A DNA stretch of 64,000 nt, from assembly GCA_001939145.1 (NCBI GenBank), contig LSRX01001467.1:76256-140255 (forward strand), in the 5' to 3' direction. Both the position numbers and the translations under genes were made by a program. The notes under the pieces are model-generated. The model was not told where the DNA came from, did not search any database, and saw nothing but the letters and a program-made list of their open reading frames with translations. Origin of the DNA: Symbiodinium microadriaticum (lineage: Eukaryota; Sar; Dinophyceae; Suessiales; Symbiodiniaceae). This document shows positions 1 through 10,544 of the stretch, piece by piece; within the stretch, counting starts at the first letter, position 1; each line of letters opens with the position of its first letter.

Positions 1-46
1 AACCCCCTCCCCTCCCCCCCCCCAAAAAAAAAAGAAAGAAAGAGGT

Positions 47-166
47 TTAGGGTTTAGGGTTTAGGGGTTTAGGGTTTAGGGTTAGGGTTCAGGGGTTTAG
101 GGTCTAGGGTTCAGGGTTTAGGGTTTAGGGTTTAGGGGTTTAGGGTTTGGGTTTCGGGTTTAAACA
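47..166 (+). repeat. Interstitial telomere-like tract (TTTAGGG)
   Basis: Degenerate TTTAGGG/TTTAGGGG heptads near the window edge. The tract is interrupted by other sequence and followed by a fold-back fragment with GGGTCCC ends (about 200-290) and an N at 195, so it is interstitial, not a chromosome end. Positions 300-512 hold further diluted G-rich heptads and nothing coding that I can see. Confidence 0.85.
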
Positions 167-512
167 AAAGGGGTACGTGGAGGTCCAGGGTTTCNAAAGG
201 GTCCCTTTTGGGGGAGGGGCCGTTTTTATCAGGGGTGCCGTACTATTATTTGGGGGACCTACAACAGGGACCCTGATTTAGAGAATTACCCCTTCTAGGG
301 GGGCTTTAGGGCTCCTAGGGTGGAAAAGTGTTCGGGTTTTCCGGGGTTTTGGGGCTTAAATTAGGGCCTTTGAGGGGCTCGGGCTAAGGGCTTGGGGTTT
401 AGAGTTTTAGTGTTTCCGGCTTAGGGTTTTGGGGGTTTCGGGTTTTGGGGCTTGGTTGGGGTTTGGGTGGGCTTCAGGGTTTAGGGTTTAAGGTTTAGAG
501 TCCCAGTTTCAG

Positions 513-590
513 GCACACGATCCGCCTCCACAAGCGATTTGGGAGCGACACGGGCTTCACAGCCGGCAACATCAAGGAGTCCCTCGGGGC
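513..590 (+). CDS. Repeat-protein exon, C segment (degenerate)
   Basis: A 78-nt open stretch follows a good acceptor (GTTTCAG|G) and ends before GTAGGG. It reads HTIRLHKRFG then SDTGFTAGN, which follows the C pattern (RVDV..DG.V.FVAGS) in spacing but not in most residues. It starts with one leftover nucleotide, as do the clear C exons at 30179 and 61370. The match is weak on its own; the order of the neighbouring exons (D, then A) supports it. Confidence 0.5.
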
Positions 591-943
591 GTAGGGTTTT
601 GGGGCTTTGGGGCTTTGAGGCTTTAGGGTCTTAGGGTTTTAGGGTTTTGGGCGGTCCGGGTTTAGGGTTTGGGGTTTTGGTGTGCGGGTAGAGGCTACCG
701 CGCTAAGAAGAAGTGTCACTATAGTGGCTACAGTATCATGGAATGGCATCGGCTTGGTTTCATCTTTATTGCCTAGTTGCACTTTTCAGCCCTTTTGTTT
801 GGTTGGTGTCTTATTTCCAAACTGAACAATCGGCAATAGAACAAGGGGCGTCTTCGCTTGCTAGGGATGCTAAAATCCACTGTAAACTGGATAAAGTCTA
901 GAAATGCCTATAACATTTACATGACCACAAGCAAAACACCGCC

Positions 944-1040
944 TAAACCCTAAACCCTAAACCCCTAAGCCCCTAACCCTAAACCCCTAAACCCGTGAAC
1001 CCCTAAACCCCTAAACCCTAAGCCCCTAAACCCTAAATCC
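944..1040 (+). repeat. Interstitial telomere-like tract (CCCTAAA)
   Basis: CCCTAAA heptads run up to about 35 nt before the next exon acceptor. The same intron begins with TTTAGGG-type sequence at 593-680, so its two ends are complementary. Confidence 0.85.
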
Positions 1041-1076
1041 AAAAAAGCTCTAGAATAGAGCACACCCCCCCAGCAG

Positions 1077-1173
1077 GCGGTGCTTTAAGCACTCCTGCGC
1101 CAGGACGCCGTGGAACGTGCCAGAAATTATTTCGGGAAAGGCACCGACGATGATGATGACAAATCCCTCCAAG
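1077..1173 (+). CDS. Repeat-protein exon, D segment (degenerate)
   Basis: Follows AGCAG|G and ends at AAG|GTGGAG. One frame reads GGALSTPAPGRRGTCQKL, resembling the clear D exon at 50398 (GIAFAPAPGGRRKLP), but meets a stop in the final third. Another frame is open throughout. The exon call is moderate and the reading frame uncertain. Confidence 0.45.
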
Positions 1174-1363
1174 GTGGAGTGGGTTTAGAGCTTCAGGGGC
1201 TTTGGAGGTTCAGGGCTCTAGGGGTTTAGGGGGTTTAGGGGTTTAGGGGTTTTAGGAGCTTTTGGGCCGGGATATTGGGGTCTGTGTTACCAAGAGGTTC
1301 GGCGGCATCCGGCGCTTCGGGATGTAGGAGTTTGAGGGAGGGCCTTTGTAGGCATACCGTATG

Positions 1364-1437
1364 GACCCTAATTACCTGCAGTCTTATGGGCTCTACCTAC
1401 AAGGGGTATTGGCTGCTAAACTGTAGGTAAAGAGAGA
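1364..1437. mobile_element. Fold-back element, family epsilon
   Basis: Palindrome-like element whose ends read ACCTGCAGT...ACTGTAGGTAAAGAGAG, with an inner ATGGGCTCTACCTAC core. Near copies lie at 2266, 10978, 12224, 14443 and 33441. Confidence 0.7.
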
Positions 1438-1533
1438 CTGAGTAAGCCTAAACTACCCTTACACCCTAAACCCTACACGCCATATAAGCCCTAACCCCAT
1501 GAACCCTAAGCCCTAAACTCTAGAGAGTTGCAG

Positions 1534-1593
1534 GTAAGGCTTCGGAGATTCCGGTTACCGGTTTCTTGGACAAGGCCACCGGGTCGACACAGA
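1534..1593 (+). CDS. Repeat-protein exon, A1 segment (degenerate)
   Basis: Follows TTGCAG|G and reads KASEIPVTGFLDKATGSTQ before a GTTTGG donor. The IPVTGFLD stretch matches the LPLTNGW-D junction between segments D and A seen clearly at 16144 and 48204. It leaves one nucleotide, which fits the two-nucleotide start of the exon at 1662. Confidence 0.45.
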
Positions 1594-1661
1594 GTTTGGG
1601 GTTTCTAGGGGCTTGGCGTAGTGCTTCCCTTGTGGAGCTTGGCCTTATGTCTGGCATCCAG

Positions 1662-1720
1662 GTGCCAGCGAAGCCTACTTTCTAGCGACATTCAGAATCG
1701 AAGGCAGAAAGCAGCAACTT
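1662..1720 (+). CDS. Repeat-protein exon, A2 segment (degenerate)
   Basis: After CATCCAG|G the frame reads ASEAYFLATFRIEGRKQQ. The Y..ATF core matches the A segment (ANYGEATF at 51112; ANFARATY across 33375 and 34294). The 3' end is uncertain because no clear donor is visible before an in-frame stop. Confidence 0.45.
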
Positions 1721-1773
1721 GCATAATCAGAACTGCAACATCGTGCTGAGGCTGAACCCTAAACCCTAAACAG

Positions 1774-1853
1774 TCCGCACCGTGTCCCGAAATCTTTCCC
1801 CATGAGACCCGCAGCTTTGACGAGGCATGCCACGCAGCGTTCTGGGCCAGGCA
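1774..1853 (+). CDS. Short exon of unknown product
   Basis: After CCCTAAACAG| the frame reads SAPCPEIFPHETRSFDEAC and stays open into the fold-back element that begins at 1878. The composition is protein-like, but I cannot align it to any segment of the repeat. The end is a guess at a GC donor (CCAG|GCAGGA). Confidence 0.4.
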
Positions 1854-1877
1854 GGAATCGGCAGGAACTTCCTTTTT

Positions 1878-2042
1878 CCCAGAGACCCCAATATCCCTTA
1901 ATGACGGAATATATACCTTAGGGTTTGGGGTTTTATAGGGCTTTATAGTTCCCTTAATTAAGGAATATAGCTGAAATTATAATAGGATTTCCAATAAGAT
2001 TTCAGGTTTATTCCCCAATTAAGGGGTATTGGAGTCTCTGGG
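1878..2042. mobile_element. Fold-back element, family beta, split by a telomere-like insert
   Basis: Ends read CCCAGAGAC...GGAGTCTCTGGG. The left arm (CCCTTAATGACGGAATATA) is repeated after a G-rich insert as CCCTTAATTAAGGAATATA, so the insert at about 1917-1952 is flanked by a direct repeat of roughly 19 bp. Confidence 0.75.
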
Positions 2043-2265
2043 TTCGCCAGCACCTTCTTTAGCTTTCGGTCTCAGCAGAACCCTGGAATGTCTAGAAAAA
2101 CCCTGAGACCCTTCCTGTAGCCTGAACCGCAAAGCCTGGACTTACCATCTTGGAATCCGTAAGTGCCTGGAAACCTGCCTGTAACTAGGGTAGGATGTAG
2201 GGTTTAGGGTCTAGGATTTAGAGTTTAGGGTTTAGGGTGTTTAGGGTTTTCGAGGGTTTACCGGT

Positions 2266-2349
2266 AACTCTCTTTACCTCCAGTTTGGCAGCCATGACCC
2301 CTGAATTGGTAGGTAGAACCCATAAAAACTGCAGGTAATTAGAGTCCCA
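2266..2349. mobile_element. Fold-back element, family epsilon
   Basis: TCTCTTTACCTCCAG...CTGCAGGTAATTAGAG with a CATGACCCC...GGTAGAACCCAT middle. Its left flank (GGGTTTTCGAGGGTTTACCGG) is also the left flank of the copy at 12224, so the element moved or was duplicated together with its neighbour sequence. Confidence 0.75.
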
Positions 2350-2440
2350 GGTACAGCCCGGCAAAAGTGGCCCCAAGAATCCCTAAACCCTATACCCCTT
2401 AAACCCTTAAGCCCTTAAACCCTAAACCCTACCCAAGCAG

Positions 2441-2527
2441 GTGAACAGCACTGAAAGTACCTCCGGGAAAGAGAGCCATGAGGCGCACCGTCTGCAGAGA
2501 AGACTTACATTCGGCTGTACGGTTCAG
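2441..2527 (+). CDS. Short exon of unknown product
   Basis: After CCAAGCAG|G the frame reads VNSTESTSGKESHEAHRLQR and continues open. TTCAG|GTCGGA is a possible donor. It lies between a CCCTAAA tract upstream and a TTTAGGG tract downstream, the usual exon setting here. No family recognised. Confidence 0.35.
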
Positions 2528-2767
2528 GTCGGAGAACCCTCAGAGGCTGTATGAGGGTTTAGGGTTTTAGGGTTTAGGGTTTAGGGTTTTAGGGTTTGGG
2601 ATTTACGGTTTTAGGGTTTAGGGTCTAGGGTATAAGCTTTATAGGGCTTAGAGCCCAATGGGCATTCCAGGTATGGGCTTGAAAAGTTCTATGTGTTAAC
2701 GCCAAGCGCGGGAATGCCAAGGCCCCATGAAGAAGGTTTAGGGTTTAGGGTTTCCTGGAAATGATTA

Positions 2768-2854
2768 CATGGACCCCAAAAGTATGTAGAATAATAGCCT
2801 TTTTATGGGTTTTGGGGCCATGATTTTACCTACTTTTGGGGGTTTCGGTAGGTA
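2768..2854. mobile_element. Fold-back element, family lambda
   Basis: CATGGACCCCAAAAGTATGT...ACCTACTTTTGGGGG around an AATAGCC/GGCCATGATT middle. Copies lie at 32872, 48453, 56830 and 59511. Confidence 0.65.
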
Positions 2855-3226
2855 TCTTCGACAGCTCAGGGGCTTCAGAATCTCTGGGAACGAGGCCCGG
2901 GTCTTGGCTTGCCCAGGTTCCTGAAGTCTTTTGCAACCCAAAACACCTTAAACTCCACACGTCAATCCCTAAGTCGGTTTAGGGTCTAGGCTTTAGGGCC
3001 TAGTTTAGGGTTTAGGATTCTTTGTCGTAAACATCCGTAAACCCTAAACCCTAGACTACCCTAAGTACACCCTTTAAACCCTAAGCCCTTGAAGCCCTAA
3101 ATCCTCAACACTGAACCCGAAACCCCATATGACTCCCTGGTTCTTAGTTTAGTAGGGAACGGGGGAATGGTTCCCTATGATAGTCCCTTGAGGTCCCCTA
3201 TAGTAGTCCCAAAAACCCATTTCTCC

Positions 3227-3380
3227 TAAACTCTAAACCCCTAAACCCAAAACCCTAAACCCTAAACCCCAAACCCTGAACCCCTAAACCCCTAAACCCC
3301 TAAAGCCCTAAAACCCTAAAACCCCTAAAACCTTAAATCCCTAAACCCTAAAACCCTAAGCCCCTAAAGCCCTCAATCCT
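3227..3380 (+). repeat. Interstitial telomere-like tract (CCCTAAA)
   Basis: About 150 bp of CCCTAAA and CCCCTAAA heptads. It precedes a short exon-like open stretch at 3411-3465 (PERAEARKRTSTRNRRP after CACCAG|), which I do not call with confidence. Confidence 0.9.
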
Positions 3381-3683
3381 AATTACCCCTAAAACCCTGC
3401 CCACCACCAGCCCGAAAGAGCCGAAGCGAGGAAGCGCACTTCCACCCGGAACAGGAGGCCAGCTTTTGGTTTGTTGTTTCTGGCCTATCTTTAAGGCTAT
3501 TTCTGCTTTTGGGTTGAGGGTTTAGGGTTGAGGGTTATCTTAAGGATTTCTGCTTTTTTTGGGGGGGGGCAGCTTGTGGGCTTCAGGTTCTAAAGTATGT
3601 CTGGGGTTTTGCGGGGTTCTTTAAGGGTTCTTGTTCTTTCGGGTTTCATGGTCCAGGGTGAAGGTTGTGGGCTTTGGTTGTTG

Positions 3684-3902
3684 GGTGTGTTGGGGGTTTA
3701 GGGTTGACGGGTTTAGGGATTTAGGGTTTAGGGGTTTAGGGTTTAGGGTTTTAAGGTTTAGGGCTTTAGGGCTTTAGGGGTTTAGGGTTTAGGGTTTTAA
3801 GCTTTAGGGCTTTAGGGCTTTAGGGTTTAGGGTTTTAGGGTTTAGGGCTTTAGGGCTTTAGGGCTTTAGGGTTTAGGGGTTTAGGGTTTAGGGTTTAGGG
3901 TC
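3684..3902 (+). repeat. Interstitial telomere-like tract (TTTAGGG)
   Basis: About 220 bp of TTTAGGG with frequent TTTAGGGG and GCTTTAGGG variants, including local tandem duplication of a longer unit (TTTAAGCTTTAGGGC type). Positions 3903-4565 hold fold-back fragments and a CCCTAAA stretch. Confidence 0.9.
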
Positions 3903-4565
3903 TGGAAGGATCAAGGGACGAGGTTTGGTAATGCCTTGCAAGGGGTAGACAGCGGTCGATGTGGGTAATATAGGGGCCTATATTATTTTGGGGGGGTTCC
4001 GTATTATAAAGATAGTATAATGGGCCCCAAAATTCTGTTCTAATTATCAGGGCCCCTGCATTCTAAAGTCTTAAACCCTTATAGTAGCCCTTATATAGAA
4101 GCTTTAAGGAGCCCTTTAAAGGAACACACCCAAAACCCTATTCTAATTATCAAGGCCCCTACATGAAGGGCAAGTCTTGTCTCGCTTCCTGGTCGTCACA
4201 GTTTTGCCTAATCTATGCAACTAGCTGATTTCGTAGCTGAATGAGTACGGTTTAGGGTTTAGGGCTTAGGGTTTAAGCTTTTTTGGGGTAGTATGATCCC
4301 TTATAGAACTGAAAGTGTGTCGTGATTATGAACTCAGCAGCTAAGTTGAAGATACTTATCACCCTAAACCCCATGCCCTATTAACCCTCAACCCTAGACC
4401 ATATACTGAAACCTTTTCTGCATCCAAACCTTAAACCCTTATGGAAGCCCTACATACCCTAAACTCCCCACTTGTAGTGTCCTTTACCAAAACCCTAAAC
4501 CCCTAAACCCCTAAACCCCTATAGACCCTATAGATCCCTCTTAAGGAACCCTTTACACTCGCCAG

Positions 4566-4647
4566 GAGATCTTCTTGGCCTCGGCCAAGTACGACGCGCG
4601 GATGGGGGTGAACCTCACCCATCGCTTCTCCGGGCCGGAGGCTCCCG
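4566..4647 (+). CDS. Repeat-protein exon, B/C segment (degenerate)
   Basis: GC-rich 82-nt exon after CGCCAG|G, ending CCCG|GTCTCT. It reads EIFLASAKYDARMGVNLTHR. This lines up with the IF.NNH...RVDV stretch across segments B and C (IFTANNHA at 60079; RVNVESNG at 61370). CCCTAAA precedes it and GTTTGGGG follows, as for other exons here. Confidence 0.55.
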
Positions 4648-4659
4648 GTCTCTGAAGAG

Positions 4660-4965
4660 TTTGGGGCTTTAGGGCTTCAGGGGTTTAGGTTTAGGGGTTG
4701 GGCAGGTTAGGGAAGGTTTAGGGTTTAGGGGTTTAGGGGGTTAGGGTTTTGAGGCTCCGGGCTCTGCTCAGAGGGTTCCTTAAAAGGGTGTCCTTAAAGG
4801 GGTTTCATTAACAGGGATCTATAGGATCTATAGTGGTTTAGGGGTTTTAGGGGTTTAGGGCTTTAGGGTTTAGGGCTGTAGGGGTTTAGGGTTTAGGGTT
4901 TTTGGGGTTTAGGGCTTTTAGGGGTTTAGGGTTTTAGGGTTTCAGGGTTTAGGGTTTAAGGTTCT
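4660..4965 (+). repeat. Interstitial telomere-like region (TTTAGGG)
   Basis: Degenerate TTTAGGG heptads separated by short unrelated pieces. It starts right after the exon at 4566, in the orientation that gives GTTTAGGG-like donors. Confidence 0.85.
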
Positions 4966-5000
4966 GAAAAGTTTATGTAGGGGTTTAGGGAAGTCAGGGA

Positions 5001-5110
5001 CTTAGGAGCCCAAGAGGTAAACTTTAAACCTGTTTTGGTCTATTAAAACCCCTCCTAAAAGACAAGTTTTAAGCCTTTTTTTGGGCCACAAAACTACTGG
5101 GCAGCTTAGG
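5001..5110. mobile_element. Fold-back element, family kappa
   Basis: Starts CTTAGGAGCCCAAGAGGTAA and ends ACTACTGGGCAGCTTAGG, with complementary AAACTTTAAAC / GTTTTAAGCC arms. Copies lie at 33222 and 34653, with related pieces near 47060 and 61200. Confidence 0.65.
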
Positions 5111-5155
5111 ATTTTGGGGAAGTCAGGCGGGTTTAGGGTGTAGAGGTTTAGGGAT

Positions 5156-5358
5156 TACCCATAGGCTCCACAGTAGTTCCTCTTTGGGGTTTGTATTTAG
5201 GATCCTCTAACCCTGAGGGTCCATGTATCCAAATAGATATACTTTGGCCTTAATGTAGTCCCTATTTGGGTACTTTGGGGCCTATGTATATCTATTTGGC
5301 TACATGGACCCTGAGGGTAAGGTAATCCCAAAAAGGAGCTGCTATGCAGCCGATGGGT
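5156..5358. mobile_element. Nested fold-back elements: family delta inside family gamma
   Basis: The outer arms read ACCCATAGGCTCCACAGTAG and GAGCTGCTATGCAGCCGATG. Between them, from 5209 to 5321, lies a complete delta element (CCTGAGGGTCCATGTATCC ... GGACCCTGAGGGT). Delta therefore inserted into an older gamma copy. Confidence 0.75.
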
Positions 5359-5809
5359 AGGGAAGTCAGGGAGTTCAGAGCTGGAGGGCTTTATGGGTTT
5401 AGGTAGAGGTTTAGGGTGTAGGATTTAGGGATTAGGGTTTAGGGGTTTAGGGTGTAGGGGTTTAGGGGGTTTAGGTAGAGGTTTAGGGTGTAGAGGCTCC
5501 TTGACCAAAGGTGCAGCGGTTCCTTGAAGGGTTTTCTACAAACGGGCTTGGAGGTCTTCATCTAGTCACTAGTCTTTTGCAGGGGTTACCCTGAACCCAT
5601 TGTGGGATTCGTACGAATCCTATCTCAGGGCTTGCCACATACTGACCTACGCAAGATGGTTATAGTTATAGTAGTCGAAGGTTTAAATTCTAGGCCGAAC
5701 CGGGCAGCGGGCTCCATGAAAGGAATCAGTGACCTTTCGCAACTTGCCTCATGAGAAGGGGAGTTAAGGAACTTAGTGTTCATGTTGCAATCATCAGGAT
5801 ATTTATACA

Positions 5810-5936
5810 GATCGATAGATAGATAGATTCATAGATAGATAGCTTAATAGATAGATAGATAGATAGATATGTAGATTAGTTTAGTAGATAGGTTAGATAA
5901 GTAGATGCACGGATAGATAGATAGATAGATAGATAG
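5810..5936 (+). repeat. GATA microsatellite
   Basis: Imperfect (GATA)n running directly into the acceptor-like ATAG| of the exon candidate at 5937. Positions 5360-5809 hold TTTAGGG heptads and no coding sequence that I can support. Confidence 0.9.
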
Positions 5937-6055
5937 GGCGCAACGTGTATTCCAACCGGCTCCGTTGTTTGGGCTCCTTGGAGCCAACCTCTCCTTGCGA
6001 GGCGCACGCGCGCGTCCGCGCGGCGATGAGGCCCCGCAGTTTGAGCCCGCCTTAA
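5937..6055 (+). CDS. GC-rich exon candidate
   Basis: A 119-nt GC-rich stretch after GATAG|G, open in two frames (one begins AQRVFQPAPLFGLLGANLSL, the other RNVYSNRLRCLGS). It stands out sharply from its AT-rich and heptad surroundings and is followed by TTTAGGG sequence. Not assignable to a repeat segment. Confidence 0.4.
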
Positions 6056-7657
6056 GGATCTAGGGTTTAGGGCTTTAGGGTTTTAGGGTTTAGGGGTTTA
6101 GGGGTTTCGGGTTTAGGGTTTATGGGTTTAGGGGTTTAGGGTTTAGGGTTTAGAGTTAAGGATCTAGGGAACCTCCTAAAGAGGGCCCGATACCTCCCAG
6201 TTGAGACGCTGGATTCTCGATGTTCTTTTGGTTTGAGGGCCCATGAGCCTTGGGGCGGCCCTGGCTTGTCTTAGTTTCATTGCCGGTTAGGGTCTAGGGT
6301 ATAGGGCGTTCAGGGTGTTAGAGTCGAAGTTTCATTACCGTTTTCGGGTTTAGGGTATAGGGCATCTAGGGTTTTAGAGTCTTAGTTTCATTACCGTTTT
6401 CGGGTTTAGGGTTTAGATTGAAGGTTGTGGGCTTTGTTTTTGGGGTGCGTTGGGGTTTTAGGGTTTAGGGTTTAATTCGGGCGCTTAGGGTTTAGAGCTA
6501 AGGGCTTATTAGGGTTTAGGCTCGTGTCGTCGTCGCAGCGGAATTCAATCGTTGTGGCCCCTAGTTGTGATTAGAGCTTTGCGAGGCCGCGAAAGCTGGG
6601 CGCTTTACAGCAGGATGAGGCGCGGACCGAAGCATAGACTGTGCCAGCATGGAGCATCATTTGCAACACCCTGGAAAACACAGCAGACTGCAATGCAACA
6701 GCTTCAGCACATGAAAGAACATGTAGATAACTGTGCACAAACAGGCCTGTGGAGGATACACAGCCAGATGTGCATGTCAATGCAGTTATGCTTGACACAA
6801 GTCTGTGAATGTGTGTATGTAGTGTAGGGTAAGGTTCGGTACGTGAAGGTAGGGTAGGGTCCAGGTAATGTAATGTAATGTAACGTAATGTAATGTAATG
6901 TCATTTAATGTAATGTAATGTATGTAAAGACATATGATCACATCACTAATTCATTTGCTCCCCTCTCGCTTTTTCGCTCGCTCACTCACTCACCGCTCGC
7001 TGAGCCATTAATCCAAGCTCTCATACATGCACTCAACCGTTCATGCATTACATCTTCCTTTCGTTGCTTCATTCACGCATTAATGCAATCACTCATTCTT
7101 TCACTCATTCATTCGTTCACCGCTCGTTGATTCAGTTATTCATTCAACCTTACTTGGGTAGTTCTCGAAACTAGGGTCCCTTTTGTTTAATTATAAGGGT
7201 GCCGTCTATATTTGGGGGACTGAAAAGGGACCCCAATTTGGAGAACTACCCTTATATAACCCTTATTCGTCACTTAGTATAGTACCCTTATAGAAACCCT
7301 TATAGACTACAGACCCCTTTAAGGAACCCCAAAAAATAGGGACCCTAATTTGGAGAACTACGGCGTTGCTGCTGTTGGTTCATCCTAAATCCTAAACCCT
7401 AAACCCTAAAACCCTAAACCCTAAAACCCTAAAGCCCTAAAACCCTAAAGCCCTAAAACCCTAGAACCCCAAAACCCTACAACCCTAGAACCCCAAAACC
7501 CTAAACCCAAAAACCCTAAAGCCCTTAAAGCCCTAAAATCCTAAAGCCCTAAAACCCTAAAGCCCTAAAACTCTAAAACTCTAAAACCCTATATAAACAC
7601 TAGAATCCTAAACCTCAAACCAACCCATGGAGCATTCTTTGTTCCTCCTTGGTTCAG
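6056..7657. other. Non-coding stretch: heptads, pentamer repeat, fold-back
   Basis: TTTAGGG heptads (6059-6165), a TAATG pentamer microsatellite (6864-6923), a CATTCACT-rich low-complexity run (6960-7150), a zeta fold-back element (7157-7252) and a CCCTAAA tract (7383-7605). A 91-codon open frame at 6552-6827 has unremarkable composition and I do not call it. Confidence 0.6.
7157..7252. mobile_element. Fold-back element, family zeta
   Basis: GGGTAGTTCTCGAAACTAGG...CCAATTTGGAGAACTACCC with GTCCC / GGGAC inner arms. Copies lie at 13272, 16888, 20223, 32201 and 37701. Confidence 0.8.
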
Positions 7658-7722
7658 GCCGAACAGGGCCTCGGAAGGCACGAACTCTTCGAGTTGAGCC
7701 CCTTGGCGTTTGCTTGGGAACG
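7658..7722 (+). CDS. Repeat-protein exon, D segment, first half
   Basis: Acceptor GTTCAG|G, donor CG|GTTTAGGG. The frame reads RHELFELSPLAFAWE, matching HHFISLSGIVFSP (63113) and GWLSLSGIAFAP (50398) position by position at H, the SL/LS core and F. Two leftover nucleotides (CG) join in phase with the one-nucleotide start at 10804, which supplies the rest of a D segment. Confidence 0.65.
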
Positions 7723-8365
7723 GTTTAGGGGTTAGGGGTTTAGGCTTTATAGGGTTTAGGGTTTAGTTATTTTTTCTTTTCCTGGGGATTTCGGGGCGTG
7801 TTCTAGGGCTGTTGAAAGCCGTTCATAAGGTGTCTTTAATCTCAGTAGCTGAGTTACTACACTTGAAGCTATTGGGATAATATGATCCCTTATAGAACTG
7901 AAAGTGTACACTTTTTTGCTTATGAACTCGGCCACTAAGTAATGGTTGCTTAGTGCTTTTTGGGTTTAGGCCTTATCTGGGCCCTTGTTGGATACAGTTT
8001 TATATTTTTGTTGTAATAAGACCCCAATAAGGATTAAAAATGATCATGTTTAAGCAGGCCCCAACGGTGAACCAGTTATAGGGCTTAGGGAACGAGGGAT
8101 CTAGGGTGAGATCTCCTCCTAAGCGCTCCATTTGCCAGACTTCCTCTTCAGGGGTGCTTTCTTACAGGTTCTATCAGGGTTTTTGTTTCGGCTTTTTGGC
8201 GTTCAGGGTTTGGTTGTAGTTCCAGCCTGTTCTAAAGGATCTCAGGATCCACAATATTCGGCTTAGGAATAACCCTAAACCCTATAAACCCTAAACCCTA
8301 ATCCCAAGACCTAAGCTTGCAGTTTGGGGCTTCGGGATGTTGGTGCTCAGAAGTCTGCAACTACT

Positions 8366-8462
8366 GTTGATGATATAAATCCTGCGTTACCTTAAGGACC
8401 CGAAACTTTGGGAATTGTGGTATATTCCTTAGTATGGGTAATGCAGGACTTATATCATTAAC
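8366..8462. mobile_element. Fold-back element, family alpha
   Basis: GTTGATGATATAAATCCTGC...GCAGGACTTATATCATTAAC with a CTTAAGGACC core: nearly the whole 97 bp is one hairpin. This is the most abundant family in the window (about a dozen copies). Confidence 0.85.
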
Positions 8463-8687
8463 CGTAGGGTTTATGTTGGTTTGGGGGTTGAGGCTTCCCC
8501 CCACAAGCAAAACTTGATGCTGTTCCTATCGCAGTGTATTTTCTCTAGGGAAAGCCCCGAAGCCCTAAAGCTTAAACCAGAATTAGGGCTTAGGGTTTAT
8601 CCTGAAATCTTAAAACTCTTCTAGACGTCATATAGTTCTAGATCCCTGCAGGAATGTTGAAGGAAGGGAACTTTTGGGTGCTCTAGC

Positions 8688-8785
8688 GTTGATGATATAA
8701 ATCTTGCATTACCTTAAGGACCCTAAACTATGAGAATTATGGGATATTCCGTATTATGGGAAAATGCAGGATGTATATCATCAAC
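8688..8785. mobile_element. Fold-back element, family alpha
   Basis: Second copy within 330 bp of the first: GTTGATGATATAAATCTTGC...GCAGGATGTATATCATCAAC. Confidence 0.85.
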
Positions 8786-9675
8786 CGCAGTACCCTTATA
8801 GATGCCTCAAGGGAAGCTTCATGACACCTAGGCAGCCCCTCGAAGTCCTTGGTCGGATTCAGCGTCATCGGAGAGTTGGAGGAGGGGCTCAGCAGACAAG
8901 CTTGGGGACTGTTCGCGAGGATCGATGCAGGGTTTGTAGGGTGGGGTCGTGTACGTCCTGTGCCGTGGGTATTGTGATATATGGGTTGTAAGTAAAGGGT
9001 TGTGTGGCAGTCTTCTAAGGTTTTTGTAGGGTTCACGTAGGGTTAAGAGCGCGCTTGGGACCCTGGTGGGGGGGGGGGGCTACTGTAAGTCTGAGGGTTT
9101 GGGTAATCAAGGGCTTGGGGTTCCGAAGGTTTGGGGTTTTGTATTCCGGAGCGGATTGGGTTGGGGTTTTGATTTAAAATAGAGGCCTACATGTTTAGAC
9201 TAGCGTTTGGGTGGTTTCTATACCATAGATAAATCAAAGATCCCTTAGGTGAGGCACACTGCTGTACGCTGTGTATTGCAACATTCCTGATTCGGTTGGT
9301 GTCTACAGTTCATTCCTGAAGGACCATGGGAACACCTGAAAACATGAGACAGCATGGAATACATTGTAGCTTGTGAGCACATAAACATCCCGAAGGCTAC
9401 TTAAGAATTGTTACTTGCTACTGCCGAACTCGATTCACCGATACTTTAAGTAGCTCTGTAACCGCTGCAAGTGAACTTCCCGAAGCTTTCTCCTCTTGCT
9501 CAGTCTGGCGTGATGCAGCTGAAGCTTCAGATGAAGCTCCTTTGATGAAGCATGTTGGCGTTCGTTTGCCTGACCTAACCATTTCAATAGGTTGGGGGGG
9601 AGGGGTACATCAAGTCATAATTCTAGTGGGGCGGGCAAATTTCGGGGTTATTTATATGGGAGCCACACAGTTGTA

Positions 9676-9690
9676 CATACATATATATAC

Positions 9691-9740
<50 letters not shown>
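9676..9740 (+). repeat. TA microsatellite
   Basis: About 65 bp of (TA)n with sparse C interruptions. Any reading frame across it is an artefact of low complexity. Confidence 0.95.
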
Positions 9741-10279
9741 TCTTATTTAGGGTTTAGGGGTTTAGGGTTTAGGGGTTTAGGGTTTAGGGTTTAGGGGTTT
9801 AGGGTTTGGGGGTTCAGGGTTTAGGGTTTAGGGGACTAGGTGGCAATTTGGTGAACTTTAAAATTTCCCTTATGGTTTCTATAGAGGTACCTATTCATAC
9901 ATACTTTTCAGGGGCCCAGTTGATGATCTTTCAACAACCTGCTCCTGACTCTTTCTACCATCACCAGATTAGCTGTTGCAGTGACTCGGATCTATTCCCT
10001 CTTAATAGTTGCATACCTTTGATGATTCTTAGCAGTTTCGCCGTCGTAACCATCACCAAAAATCCTTCGAAGTGCAAAGCCACTAACGCCCAAAACCCAG
10101 CAGGCAACATCGGTTCTGATTCAGGACCTAGGCCCCAAACCCTGCGTCATTCTCCCATTCTGGCGATGACCTCAATGCTGCTCCTGTTCTTATCTAGCTG
10201 CGATTGTGATTCACTGTTCGTCTGTTCTTAGTAGGTAAACTGGGTTCATTTCTCGGGGAGGCGGGGGTGGGGGGGGTTG

Positions 10280-10366
10280 NNNNNNNNNNNNNNNNNNNNN
10301 NNNNNNNNNNNNNNNNNNNNNNNNNNNNNNNNNNNNNNNNNNNNNNNNNNNNNNNNNNNNNNNNNN
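10280..10366. other. Assembly gap (87 N)
   Basis: Run of N between G-rich sequences (GGGGGGGGTTG and GGTTGGGGAGGGGG). G-quadruplex-prone DNA may have caused the break. Confidence 0.98.
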
Positions 10367-10544
10367 GGTTGGGGAGGGGGAGCCCGGAAAATAAACCACT
10401 TCCTAACTCCGATTGGTTGGGGTTCTAAAGGTGGCTTTCGGAATGAGCCCAACTAATTATGAAAAGTAGTCTTAGGATTTCTCCCAGAACATGCCCCGAA
10501 TTCCCTCTTCGAAACATTGCAGGGCGCATATAGGTTTACACACA

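Noticed and set aside
1-166. A chromosome end (true telomere)
   Set aside because: Heptads are degenerate, short, interrupted and present in both orientations throughout the window; coding exons lie within 600 bp.
6552-6827. 91-codon plus-strand ORF
   Set aside because: Overlapped by two minus-strand frames, no splice context or motif, and ends in TGTG-type low-complexity sequence.
8366-8785. Hairpins as Rho-independent terminators, microRNA genes or CRISPR repeats
   Set aside because: They recur with defined ends across introns, some with target duplications, and have no regular spacing or leader; fold-back mobile elements explain them better.
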